The notes under the pieces were generated by a model that was given only the letters and a program-made list of their open reading frames with translations, was not told the DNA's origin and did not search any database. From Gossypium raimondii (taxonomy: Eukaryota > Streptophyta > Magnoliopsida > Malvales > Malvaceae), in NCBI RefSeq assembly GCF_025698545.1, contig NC_068576.1, positions 54,782,094 through 54,846,093 of the forward strand: a stretch of 64,000 nucleotides of DNA, in the 5' to 3' direction. This document shows, piece after piece, positions 12,134 through 23,100 of this stretch. The first letter of the stretch is position 1, and every line of letters starts with the position of its first letter. The position numbers and the translations under genes were made by a program.

Positions 12134-13485
12134 TCACATGATTTTGTAGAACTCCATGACCGAAAAACCATAGGCACAACACGCCACTCGAAAACGAGAA
12201 AAGCCTGCTCCCTCTGCCAAGTTCTCAGATTCTTTTTCTGTCCTTTCCTTTCCGGTTTCATTCATGCCCATCGAGAGAAAGTCAAACTGATACACGCTTT
12301 TATGTAAGGGGTTGGCATCAGGGCTTTCAGGGATTACCGCATCCACTACTATCACTTTCCCATTCACCGGTAATGCTTCATAGCAGTTCTTAAGTAACAT
12401 CAGGCATTGCTTGTCGTCCAAATGCTCGAGTATCCACTGCAATCAAATAAAGGGTTTTAGTCATAATTCCTTGGTCAGCCAAATGTAACATCAAGTAAAT
12501 AAATGATATATATATGGAGCCTAACCTTCATAAAAATGGCGTCTCCTTTTGGTACACTCTTGAACATATTTCCAGCCACATGCTCAATTCCTACGATACA
12601 ATTTCATGTATGAATGGAAATGGCAAACATAAAGAACAATTTTGTAGTGATATTACTTACCAGGATAGGAGGGTGACTTGTCAATAACCTGTGGCAGATC
12701 AAAGTTAATACCCTTAATAGTAGGGTACTTGGAAACGATCTTGTGGAGAATAAAACCGTTGCCGCCACCTACGTCTACCAATACATTCAAGCCATCGAAA
12801 CCTTGGTAGCTTTTCAACATCTCTTCTACAAACAGCTTGTTGTAATCTATAAAAGAGGTCTTGAAGATGTCTTCAAACCTCGCATCTGTGCTTATATACT
12901 CAACGGCGCTCATTCCATGTGCCTTGTTAAATGGATTCGCCCCTTCTAGGACTGCATCTTTCAGGTGGTACCTGTTTTGATTTCACAAAGAAAAACTTAA
13001 GCAGTAATGGAAAAAAAGGGGGGATGGATGCAATAGCCGTTTTTCAATGTGTTTTACCAGGAATCTATAGTGACTTTGTGTTGATACAAGTCTAACCAAG
13101 GAGACAAAGATCCTCCACCCCGGCTTCTAATGAAGTATTTGGCAACAGGTGCCAAACCATAGAGCCTGTCAACCTGGCCGTCCTGGTGGTTAGTTACAAG
13201 AGAGAAAGTGAGGATGGAGTGGCTAGCTAGAAGCCGGAGGAGCCGGTCAAGGAACAGAGGGGCTTTTGGATTACCCTGAGAGGGTAGTTGGGATGCAATC
13301 TGAGAAGGAGACAGCAACGCACCAGGACCAGCCCTTTGTATAATCTCAAACACACCAAGTTCAATAGATGCTTTCAACACCATGGGCACCACCGATGAAC
13401 TAACCAGTTGCATGGCATACTGTTGGGCATGTTTGTCTTCATCATCGGTCCATGTTTTCCCCTGTTGGCCTTCTTTAAAATTCAT
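12134..13485 (-). CDS. COMT-like O-methyltransferase, tandem copy 3, 368 aa, altered active site
   Basis: Same four-exon structure: minus-strand exons 13485-13058, 12971-12661, 12590-12526, 12436-12134; 1,107 bases in frame with no damage. The SAM-binding LVDVGGGNG is intact. At the catalytic-base position, where alfalfa COMT has His269 and copies 1 and 2 have His, this copy has Glu272 (WILEHLDD). The codon is GAG and the surrounding bases are clear. The middle acidic residue is Asp300, and Glu332 of KERT is kept. The frame is full length with conserved splice sites, so this is not an obvious pseudogene. It may have a different reaction, reduced O-methylation or a binding-only role. A 1.2-kb Mutator-like element sits about 330 bases upstream. 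Confidence 0.9.
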
Positions 13486-13811
13486 GGTGTCTTATGAATT
13501 TGAAAAGAACAAGGGTGAGAAAATGGTAGTCGAAGATCTTCTCTAAAGACTAAGTGAAGTTGATACCCTCCTACATCTATTTTCGGTTCAAATATTTGCC
13601 TAGAAGAAAATGACTCAACCATGGCTGATTCGACATGATGGAATTTTGGTTTGGTATAACATAAAATAAACTTCCCTTGTCACAAATTCAATGCCAAATT
13701 GTCAACTCAAGGCCACGTTCTGGGTGACTGCTTGACTTTTCTCTTGGTTATTGTCAAGGAGGAGCTGCATCTAGACAGACTTTTATCATGACTTTTAGCT
13801 AATAAAATCTT

Positions 13812-15029
13812 GGCATAATAGTAAAAAATACCCTCAAGTTTATGGGTTTTTGGGTTTGAGCTCTTCACCTTTTTTTTAGATTGATACCTTCAATGTTATG
13901 ATTTTTTCAAAAATTAACCCAATTTTAACGGTAAATATGAGTTGACCGTCAATCAAACCACAAGTCAACGAAATAACCTATGTGGCGTGTCACATAAACA
14001 CGAGGTCATAGATGACGCCATCTATAAAAACAAAATTCTTTACCAAAATTCTTTTTTTTTCATTTTGTTTCCATCTTTGTTCTTCTGCTCTTTCTCTCTT
14101 CACCTCTAGTTGTTGTCACTGTTGTGTCTAACCATCGATCGATCAGATTTTCATATCAACTTATTTATTATAGTGTTTGAGAGAGAAAATTTAGAACCAT
14201 AGTTTTCTAATCTTTTTTTCCTCTCTTTTTTTTATGTAGATCTAGCAGTATCTAAGTTGATTTTCTTTTGTTTTCGTTTTGGGTTCTCTTGAGAAGGCAA
14301 AACGAGAGAGAGGAAGCTTTGTTAAGCATTGTTTTCTCTTTGTTGGAAGTTTCAGTTACGTTTTGGAAGAGTTAAAGGAGGCTAATTAGTGAATTTATAT
14401 AGACAAAGTTTGATTTGGCTTTGGTATTTCCATGGATTGGATTGTAGAAGAGCAAGCTATACTCACAAATGGGTTCCAACAGTGAGTCCTCCTTTTGCTT
14501 TTTTCCTGCAGACTTTGACACAATGGCAATGTCGGAGATTTGGGGACCGTAATTGTGAAATCCGATCACGGATGTAACGCTCGCAGTCAATCATCGTATT
14601 CGTTTAAGCCTTCGCCTGATGAGGGCTAGGAGAGATGGACTAGACGTTTATGGATGATGAGGAGGATAAAGATGGAGAAAGTTCTATAACATGTGGTAAG
14701 ATTGACGGTGAAGAGTGAGAGGGAAGAGTGCGATAGTGGGGGTTAGAACGTGTGGAGAGAAAGGGAAACGGAGAGAGCTTCTTGGAGTTGGAGATGAGCA
14801 AACTGTGAGGAAAAGAAAGAAAGAAATGAGAGAAAGGATAAGCATCTTGAAAATTGGTCAGATATCTTTGACACATCATCTACCTAGGATTGACTAATGG
14901 TCAACTCACGTTTCCCCAATAAAATTGAGCTGATTTCTGAAAAAATTATAACGTTGGAAGGTGTCAATCCAAAAAAAAGAAAGTTAAGGGTTCAAACCCA
15001 AAAAACCCATAAACATTGACAATTACGTC
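13812..15029. mobile_element. Non-autonomous Mutator-like element (1.2 kb) with 9-bp target duplication
   Basis: The element has long inverted terminal regions: the left end (about 13812-13990) matches the reverse complement of the right end (about 14880-15029), sharing TTTATGGGTTTTT, GGTTTGA, GATTGA.ACCTTC and GAGTTGACC parts. It is flanked by an exact 9-bp duplication TAAATCTT-type site, read as TAAAATCTT at 13803-13811 and 15030-15038, the size made by Mutator transposases. The interior has short frames but no transposase that I can see. A CT-rich segment and a GA-rich segment (about 14040-14100, 14640-14860) could be captured host DNA, which I could not identify. It split the ancestral upstream region of methyltransferase copy 3. 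Confidence 0.8.
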
Positions 15030-15038
15030 TAAAATCTT

Positions 15039-15662
15039 CAAACCTATTGATTTTTAATCTAATAAATAATTTGCTTTCACACTTTCAGATTTGTCTTTCA
15101 AGCTTCTGCACTGTTGTAACTTCTAAGGTATATAGCTCGATAGCAAAGCTGTGTCATTCATCATGGCCAGCGGCTGCACTCAAGGAAGTCCATCACCTTA
15201 TTTCGTCTTTGTCAAAGGGTGGCCTCAAAAGATTCTTATACTAAGGCAGCGGAGATGGTAACCCGGCTCCAGTCCTGCTTGAGCTAATCGTTAAACCAAC
15301 AAGGCACAAATAGAGAGGTCAACGGTTTGATCATATCATCACATAGGCTCTATATTGCTAACAGATCCAATAATCACAATTCGCAGGACGAAAACAAGAG
15401 ATGATAAGGAAAAGGAACAACTTAAGGAACATATAATAAGCAAAGAACATTAACCATGTAACATCTCACGGAGGTTTCTGGGCAAATACAAATTCAGAAA
15501 TATTTTATGCAAAGTTATAATCTCCCAAGTCAAATTTAGAAAACGTAATAACAAAAAACAATGTTGCAAATCTCACTCGTCCTTGAATTTGAGATTTCCG
15601 TTTCCAAACTTTAGCAGCTAGCTAACATATTCTTCAAAAACAACAGTCCGGGTTTAAGAATT
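15039..15662. other. Intergenic DNA between the Mutator-like element and TIM13
   Basis: The first 45 bases are the outer part of the duplicated methyltransferase upstream block (TTTTTAATCTAATAAA, TTTGCTTTCACA), displaced by the insertion. The rest includes the likely 3' untranslated region of TIM13. No other gene is seen. Confidence 0.5.
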
Positions 15663-16454
15663 TCAGCGCGATGTGAAAAGAGCTCTGCCAACAATACCGG
15701 TGGCCTCGATGTAACGATCCACACATCTAGAGATGCAACTACTTTCACTTCCACTAAGACTTGATCCTGGCTTTGAGATACACTTTTCAAAGCACTTCCC
15801 CCTCACAGTCTGTATGACCAAAAATAATATATGCATTTAGCCCCAAATAATGCTTAGAAAGCATGATGAAAATCATGTGATGCTGTAATCAAATAACCAA
15901 CATTGCATTCATATTCTCAGAAAGCTGACATTTTATAGCAACAGCCAAGATTGCATTATGTTAATAAGAAGAAACTAAAGAATTTGAATTGGGTACAAAT
16001 ATCTAAGCATAGAGATAAACATACAAACAAGCTATGATAAACAAACTTTCTAGAGATCAAGTTAATCAGTGATAACCTTAGTCAACAAGCTTCTACCAAG
16101 CATGCTTTTGTGACAAACAAAAATGAACTATTGAGACATACTAAGTCAAATGGGGTCGATGGGTTTAAGCCACTTAATAGAAACCTTAGGATCGTGGCTG
16201 CTCTTCTGGGTTTCAATGCAACCTAAACATTAGATAACTATGGAAAAAAAGAACTTGTAAATTCAAGATTTTGATAGTTTACATAAAGATGCGAAAACCC
16301 CAGGAACGGAATTAAGATAGAGGAAAGAGAGGGCAACCTCGAGGAACTCTTGGGCATAAGCCTGGGCAAGTTGAGCCTTCATCTGGTCCATGAATTCATC
16401 TGTTGAAATTTGGGGAGATCCTGTTCCGCTTGAACCTGTTGAAAAAGAATCCAT
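15663..16454 (-). CDS. TIM13: Mitochondrial intermembrane-space chaperone TIM13, 87 aa
   Basis: Small Tim protein that, with TIM8, escorts hydrophobic precursors across the mitochondrial intermembrane space to the inner membrane. Exons on the minus strand: 16454-16338 (39 codons) and 15809-15663 (48 codons plus stop), joined by a 528-base GT-AG intron. The protein begins MDSFSTGSSGTG and continues DQMKAQLAQAYAQEFLE. It then carries the twin CX3C motifs CFEKC and CISRC, which form the two disulfides of the helical hairpin, and ends ATGIVGRALFTSR. Length matches Arabidopsis TIM13 and there is no presequence, as expected for MIA-dependent import. Exon 2 was too short to appear as a long frame and was found by translation. 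It lies next to the OXA1 pseudogene and shares an upstream block with it. Confidence 0.93.
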
Positions 16455-16615
16455 CTTTCCCCCTGTATTTAGCTCTGTCTTTCTCTCTCAGCCTTCAAAG
16501 CAGATCATACAACTGAGAGTCTGAGAAAATACACTAAACCCTAACCATATAATAGAAGAGCGATAGGAGAAAGAAGACGCTAAACCCCTCCACTTAAGGG
16601 ATTGGGTTAGACCCA

Positions 16616-16797
16616 TTTAGCCCAGGACGATATTCAATTCACTTTGGATTTAAAAGAGGCTCCTTTGTCGTAACGGGCTTATAGATTTGTGCTGAAGTTA
16701 AATTGGGTTTAGGCTTTACCGCTTTAGTTAACCACTTCAAATCCCTAAATTTCTCAATTTATAATAATATAATCCCTTCAAAAAGAAAATAATAAAT
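16616..16797. repeat. Upstream block of TIM13, repeated upstream of the OXA1 pseudogene
   Basis: About 180 bases starting TTTAGCCCAGGACGATATTC recur in the same orientation at 19974-20149 with modest divergence. The copy lies about 160 bases upstream of the TIM13 ATG. AGCCCA, read on the minus strand as TGGGCT, fits the site II element known from promoters of plant genes for mitochondrial proteins. Either the 5' flank was duplicated, or both copies are one dispersed repeat. Confidence 0.75.
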
Positions 16798-16828
16798 TAT
16801 TTATTCATTAGAGAGATAAAAGATAAAA

Positions 16829-17560
16829 TTTTGTTATTAGCCCATGTACTATGCATAACTTACAGACTTAGTCCATGTATTTCAATTTGGTTATTTTTAA
16901 CCCTTGCATTTTTTGAAATTTGAAATTTCATTCTTGATCAAACCATAACCGTTAAATTCATCACCTTAAATCCTATTTCTTTTCAAATTCTTATGCAACA
17001 AACATATCATTGCACGTGTATGTAAATTTTTTATTTCCACATAATATTTAGGGGAGTGCAATTCTCGGTTAAAACCGAGAAAACTAACTAAATCGAATCA
17101 ATCGGTTTCAGTTTGTGCGATTTGGGCGATTTTTTGGTTATGGGTTCAATTTCTTTAGTTGTTTCAATCAATTATCGGTTTTTGAATTTTCAAACTCACC
17201 CAACTAAAAAACTAACTTAATTTAATATATTTTAAATATTTTAAAATATATTTATAATTTATAAAGTAAATATATATCATTCAAAACCAATAGCTAAAGT
17301 TGGTTTGATTACGTCGATTTTTGAGCTCTAATTCAACCAGATTGAATTTCGTAGGTTATAGTCGGTTAAATCGGTTTAATTAAAAAAAGATAGAATCAAT
17401 CTAAAAAATCAAATGCTCTCCCCTCTAAGAAAATACCTCGACATTTTAATTAATAGATTTAACAAATATCATTTCAATCAAGACTAAAAATTTGTAATTC
17501 GAAAAATATAATTAAACACTAATAATTTTTTTTAAAGTAATTGCATCATATAGTTAAACA
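16829..17560. mobile_element. Old MITE interrupted by a second element
   Basis: The left part (16829-17040) reads TTGTTATTAG, CATGTACTATGCATA, ACCGTTAAATTCAT. This matches the element at 34190-34536 and, inverted, that element's right end. After the inserted element at 17050-17424, the sequence resumes with ATTAATAGATTTAAC, like the 34-kb copy. Exact right boundary uncertain. Confidence 0.45.
17050..17424. mobile_element. CGGTT-rich hAT-like non-autonomous element, nested
   Basis: The ends AGGGGAGTGCA and, inverted, AGGGGAGAGCA frame an interior rich in CGGTT and AACCG motifs, typical of a common dicot MITE class. No clean target duplication was found. It sits inside an older MITE. Confidence 0.45.
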
Positions 17561-18152
17561 CTAAATTTTATTTTTATTTTAAAAGAAAATTGGATATCAG
17601 AGGGTTTAATATCATTTTAATTATTAATCTTCCACATAAAAGTTTTAATCATTCACTTAAATCTGTGGATTTAAAAGTGTATTGTAAACCAACCATGCTC
17701 GTAATGATAAAAGATAGAATTAATACTTCCAACTTTTTAATATCTAAAATTATTAATGAGCTAAATATTTGATTTATAATGGAAATCCCTCATTTGCATA
17801 AAATAATAAATATATTACATGAGTGAAATTTGAATATGATTCTAACCCATACACTCAATAGTGTCATTTATTTTTCTTCACTACGTAAAGCACAAATGCA
17901 GCGAATATATCAGTTATCCGGTACAGACAAAAATCCTCAAATTCCGGGGAAAATAGAAAACCTCAAAACTCCCGAAATGCATGGCCCCAAAATGTAAGGA
18001 CTACAAAAATTAATACATGAAGCAATTTTCTATTATAAATATTACTATTACTCATTAATTATAAAACTAATATCCTCAATGGCAGTTCAATTTCCGGAAG
18101 AATAGCTTTTCTCACCTCTTCTTGTTTTTCTTCCTTCCTTTTACTTGTTTCT

Positions 18153-19912
18153 CTAAATTTCTAAGCCTCTGATTGATGGTCGAGATGAAGATGATGTTAT
18201 TTGGTTCGCAACTTCTGTTGGTTCAATGGGCAACGAGGTAGACTGCTGTGATGCGGTTTTGGCTTGTTTGAGAGCCGTATACAGATCGATAGAAGGCCGT
18301 GGTGCAGTAACGACTGGTTGCTTCGGTATTTCGGGGACGCCTAAAGCCTTCTTCACTCCAGGAACCTTAAGCACTGAAAAAACAAACTATGGTAAATGAT
18401 ATATAGTCATATTCAGAAATCTCGGAAAAGCAAATCAAATGATAGCATGAAATTTACGGACTCACCTAATCCATATCCAAGGGAAAATAAATTCGATGTG
18501 ATCCAATAACAAAATATGGCCTGTCGAATAAATGAGATGCAAATGATCATCATTAATTAAATATTCAGAGCAATTAAATCTCCAGAGAAAGTTGTTTTCT
18601 GTCAATCTCGCATTGCGCCCAAAGTTTCTAGACTTCTAGGAGTTACATAGAGCTCATCAACGGCAGCATTTGCCAAAACCAGCAAAAATAGTGCACTAGC
18701 TTGTTATAGTAGGCAATGCGAACATACTATACAAGCTTGTTAAGGGAAACCGTTATAGACAGGCCCAGATGACCTATTCGAGTAGGAAAAATATTACTAC
18801 TATTGAGAGCTGATGGCAGACACAAGAATGTGCAGAAGCCAGCAAAGGAAGTGTACCTTTGGGAAACTCATCGTAAAAGGAACTGTAAGAACAGCAAAGA
18901 CCCTAGAAACATTTTTTATAGTTGCAGCAGCAGGATTCCCTTGCATGTTACACTGAGGATATAAAGCATTTAATCAAAACCGATCCAACGATCGAAGGGT
19001 GTTTCAACATGTTGCCCGATGCCTTAAGGTATTAACAAAACAGTTAGCTCTGTCATGACCGGAAAGATGTATAAACTATCTGGAGTAGAGAGATCTGTAA
19101 ACCAATATGCTCCACCGGATTTAAATGATTCCATTTTCTCAGCCATTGTTGAAATCTTCAGGGGAAAAAGACAGGTCATCAGATATAATTCTAAATGCCC
19201 TATATGCAATTCTAAGACCAAACCAGTAATATTGAAGGAATCAATGTTGCTATCTTACAGCCATGAAAAAGCTGACGAAGATGGGACCCTGAATAAATGG
19301 AGTAAATGGAGTCACGCCATATCTGTAATTATTTAAGACAAACAACGAAATTGTCAGGTTAAAAAAGAAACAGTTCGAGAAAGACATTTAAGTGAACGAC
19401 TATATCAAGCACATTTCTGATCATCCAAAAAACTAGAAAATACTACCAAATGAATTATCATCTAAAACAACTGAAGTCTAATATACATGTGCTTCTAACC
19501 TCAATATATATAGAATAAATCCATTTAGCATCCTCCAAGACAGATATTAAAGGAGATGCTAACATTAACAACCTACCATGACTTCAGACAAAGACGGAAA
19601 ACTGGAGTTTGGCTGTTACTGAAAGGGATAAGAGCACTATAAATAAATAAATTAAAGACACATTTAAATCAATGTGAAGCTCCCAGCACCTTTTACATCA
19701 ATGAAATATCAAAGTGGAATCGCATTTAAACCAGGGCCCTTGTTGACCAAAATTACCAGGCTTTTGTGGAGATTGAGGCTCGTTAGAAGGATGAGTCTTA
19801 CGGTCATCATCATGGAAAATGTAGGCAAACGATGGTCGATACCGTCTAGCTATTAGGGATACCGTCTAGCTATTAGGGTTGCTCTACCGGAAAGGCTACG
19901 GCTAAAGGCCAT
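18153..19912 (-). pseudogene. OXA1: OXA1-like mitochondrial insertase pseudogene (unprocessed)
   Basis: Remnant of the inner-membrane insertase OXA1 (YidC/Oxa1/Alb3 family), which inserts proteins into the mitochondrial inner membrane. Recognisable minus-strand pieces: N-terminus 19912-about 19740 (MAFSRSLSGRATLIARR, then PSFAYIFHDDDRK), 19322-19259 (YGVTPFTPFIQGPIF), 19155-about 19030 (GGAYWFTDLSTPDSLYIFPV), 18952-18857 (GNPAAATIKNVSRVF, PFTMSFPK), 18520-18466 (AIFCYWITSNLFSLGYGL), 18373-18153 (C-terminal tail). Splice sites persist, so it is not a retrocopy. Defects: a 20-bp tandem duplication (19839-19858, 19859-19878) breaks the first-exon frame; the middle region including the first membrane segment is missing; the exon ending near 19030 has lost its normal end and donor. 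The last three exons remain open and correctly phased, so decay is fairly recent or this part is still transcribed. Confidence 0.85.
19839..19878. repeat. 20-bp perfect tandem duplication in OXA1 pseudogene exon 1
   Basis: ATACCGTCTAGCTATTAGGG occurs twice back to back. Twenty bases is not a multiple of three, so the second copy shifts the frame soon after the start codon. This is the clearest single lesion in the OXA1 remnant. Confidence 0.9.
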
Positions 19913-19973
19913 TGATACGAAGAATAAAAATTCCTCTAATCAAACGAAAATAAGAATAAAAATAATATAAAAT

Positions 19974-20149
19974 TTTAGCCCAGGACGATATTCATTTTAC
20001 GTTGGATTCAAAAGAGGCTACTTTGTTGTAATGGGCTTATAGATTTGTGCTCTAGTTAGATTGGGTTTAGGCTTTACTGCTATATTCAACCACTTCAAAT
20101 CCGTAAATTTTACAGTTTATAAAGATATAAGAAAATAATATAATAAATT
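19974..20149. repeat. Second copy of the TIM13 upstream block
   Basis: Matches 16616-16797, beginning TTTTAGCCCAGGACGATATTC and running through GGGCTTATAGATTTGTGCT and CAACCACTTCAAATCC. It lies about 60 bases upstream of the OXA1 pseudogene start. Confidence 0.75.
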
Positions 20150-23100
20150 TGAAATAAAATATTTGTCTTTTTTTTATAAAATAAAACATTTATTTATTTT
20201 TTTAAATCTTACTTTTGCGTTTGATGATTTAGTCTAACTGTAATTACTCAAATGTTGATTTCCACCTTATTCAAAAGATTTTACCATGTCAAAGAAATTC
20301 ACTTACTAGAAACACCTCGATAGGCAATTGCTTCGTTTCAAACACGTCTAAATTAACCTAACTTCTAACAAATGAAAATTTTTGACTAATTTATATAGTG
20401 AAAGCAACACAAAGCCAAAAGAAAATTTTAAGAACAAAATAGGTTCTCTATTTATAGTTGAGCTCCCCAAATCTAATAGTCTAGCTAACTGTACATCAAT
20501 AGACGAGATGAAGCCTATCCCTAAGGGATTTATAAGATTACATAATCAAATCAAATCTTATCAGATATGATTCCCTAAATTTTCTAACATTAGTTTCCTA
20601 TTTATTAAAGTAGCTGCTTTATTGGGCCACCTAGGCTTCAAATAGACAAGTTTCTTTAACAATTCTTTAAATCGGGTCAGCTCTCGTGGGTCTAATGATT
20701 CTTATCTAATCGATAGACCTCCATAGGATACATTTTGTGTGATAATCACGAGCTTTGCACATTGACCCGTGACACTTCGTCTTACTTTACATGATTATCA
20801 ACACTTATCTCTTACATGTTCTGCACATGAATTTTGTTTTCGTCTGATCACGTTAAAATCCATTTAAAATAATATATGAAGACAATACATTTTATAACTT
20901 TCGAACGTATCAAATGTCCACCAACAACTCAATAGTTCTCTTATTTAATGGGATAGTTGACTTCATGGGATCCAAATGAAAGAAATCATAAAGACAGTAC
21001 TCCATCGACCTAGAGACAACATACATGCAGAAATTACAATTGTTATTATAGCTAATTTTCACTTGTATAAAAAGAAAATTGTAATTATACCTTTTTCTTT
21101 AAAGAAAATCCCACCTGTGCAAAATCCAATTTATTATATAGCCATATTTTTTTAAGAAAAAATCACACGTGAGTGTACATTCCCTATAAATATTCCTAAT
21201 GCAAAAGTCTATGAAAAAGCGTGTGGGGTTTTCAAGCCGAAGTGCTTTCTTATGTTTTTACGAGTACGTTACGATAATATTATTCTTCGATTACCTTTCT
21301 TAGTTTCTAATAGTAAAATCATATTTTTATTATTATATATAGCTTTATCATCTTTCCATATATTAATATACATTGAACATAAAAATGAAATATAAACTCT
21401 GTATAAATTGTTATTTTTAGCTGATGGAAATTAATTACGTACAAAGAAGGCAAATGTATCCACATGGATACATATATAGATATATGGTCTAATTATGTTC
21501 ACTACTTTAATTTTATGAAATTATTTTTTTATTAATAATTGAAATTCAATAAATAACATGACAAAAATTTGTCAAATACATTTCTAAAATAAATAAATTT
21601 AATTACTTAATCAATTTAAAATCACATTGAAGCTGAACCCTATGTGATGATTAATGGTGTTCATCACCCCAAGTGTGGCCTGAGTTCGAGTCGTGCCCTG
21701 TTATTATAATTCACCAAAAAAATCACATAAAAGCTATACAAATAAAATAGAAATTGACTTTTACCCTTTTTCTCTAAAACAATTTTGAAGGATGTTACAA
21801 TTCCATATTTAGAATAAAAAAACCTCACAATTCCAAACTTTTTAATTTTTTAAAAATTCCATATAATCCAATTTAACCTAATTTCTTTAATGCATTATAA
21901 ATTGGACTTAAATTATCATATTAAAAGAAGAGAAAGACTAAATTTAACATAATTAAATGCCTATGAACATTAATCCTAGAAATATCTAACTTGAAGTTCA
22001 CGGGGAGCATATATTGTAATTAATTTATGGTGTCATAATTAATTTTGGTCACTACTGTCCCCTTCCCTCCCACTTAGCAGAAATGAGGACGGCAAGCTGT
22101 CCACATGATTCACGAACTACATATATTCGCTAGCAGCGTAAAAGTTGAGACAAAAGATAAACCACATGTGATTACTTAACTCGCACATACATAGATAAAC
22201 AGATAGAAAGTAACAGACAAAGGAATTAAATTGCTGTAAGATAATGCTAATGCATGCAGGCAAGCAGCAGCATATCCCCCTCCTGAGGGCTTATCATTGT
22301 CTCTTTCAATATAATTGAGCAAAAACGCCTTCAATGTCAAAGATGATCTTATATCTAGGCCCCAATACAATCCAAGTTATCCAATCGTCAATTGATCAGG
22401 AGAGGAACCCCCTGGGATACTTTTTTTCTTACACGTCACTTTATATGTATACAGAAGCCGACAGTTGAAGCATGAAAACAAGACATAACAGCCGCCAACT
22501 GGACGGTAGGGAGGCCACAATGGTCCAGTTGAGATTGGAAGGTGTGGTGGTCCTGTAACTATACACTTCTATTACAGAAACATATGGACTGAGATGTATC
22601 TACTCAATCTACTATATATCTTCATTTTTCTTTTTTGTTTTTTGTTGGGTTTTCTTCTCTCTCACCCACCAAATGCTTTTTACCAGAACTAAATGAAAAT
22701 GTATATAATTAAGCAGTCCGTGTATATATATATATATAATAAAAACTATAACACAAAATATAAATACAATGCAGAGGCTGTTTCACCTTTTTGGTTTCCT
22801 GGCATTCACATTCCCCATCTCTCTCTATGCAGTGTGCAACCACGCTATAATATGGTCCTAACTCATTAAGTGTTATAACATCTACCCTTTCAACCTTTCT
22901 TTTATATTTATATATATATATGACATCATATATTTGCTGTCAACCGAGCCTACGATGCAATGTCAAAAAACTTTCGTCGATAATGGCAAAGAGCAAGGAG
23001 TACTGAAAGTCGATAGCGACCCTTTTTCTTTTTCCGTGAGCCCAACCTAAAGCCTCACGTCTCTCATTGATGTCTCTGCTACTTAGCTACTGTTACAAGC

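Noticed and set aside
14372-14897. Several 60-80 codon frames inside the Mutator-like element
   Set aside because: No transposase or host domain recognised; frames overlap on both strands in low-complexity DNA.
21655-21715. Possible tRNA gene (GAGTTCGAGTC B-box)
   Set aside because: No cloverleaf stems or proper A-box found; more likely a SINE scrap.
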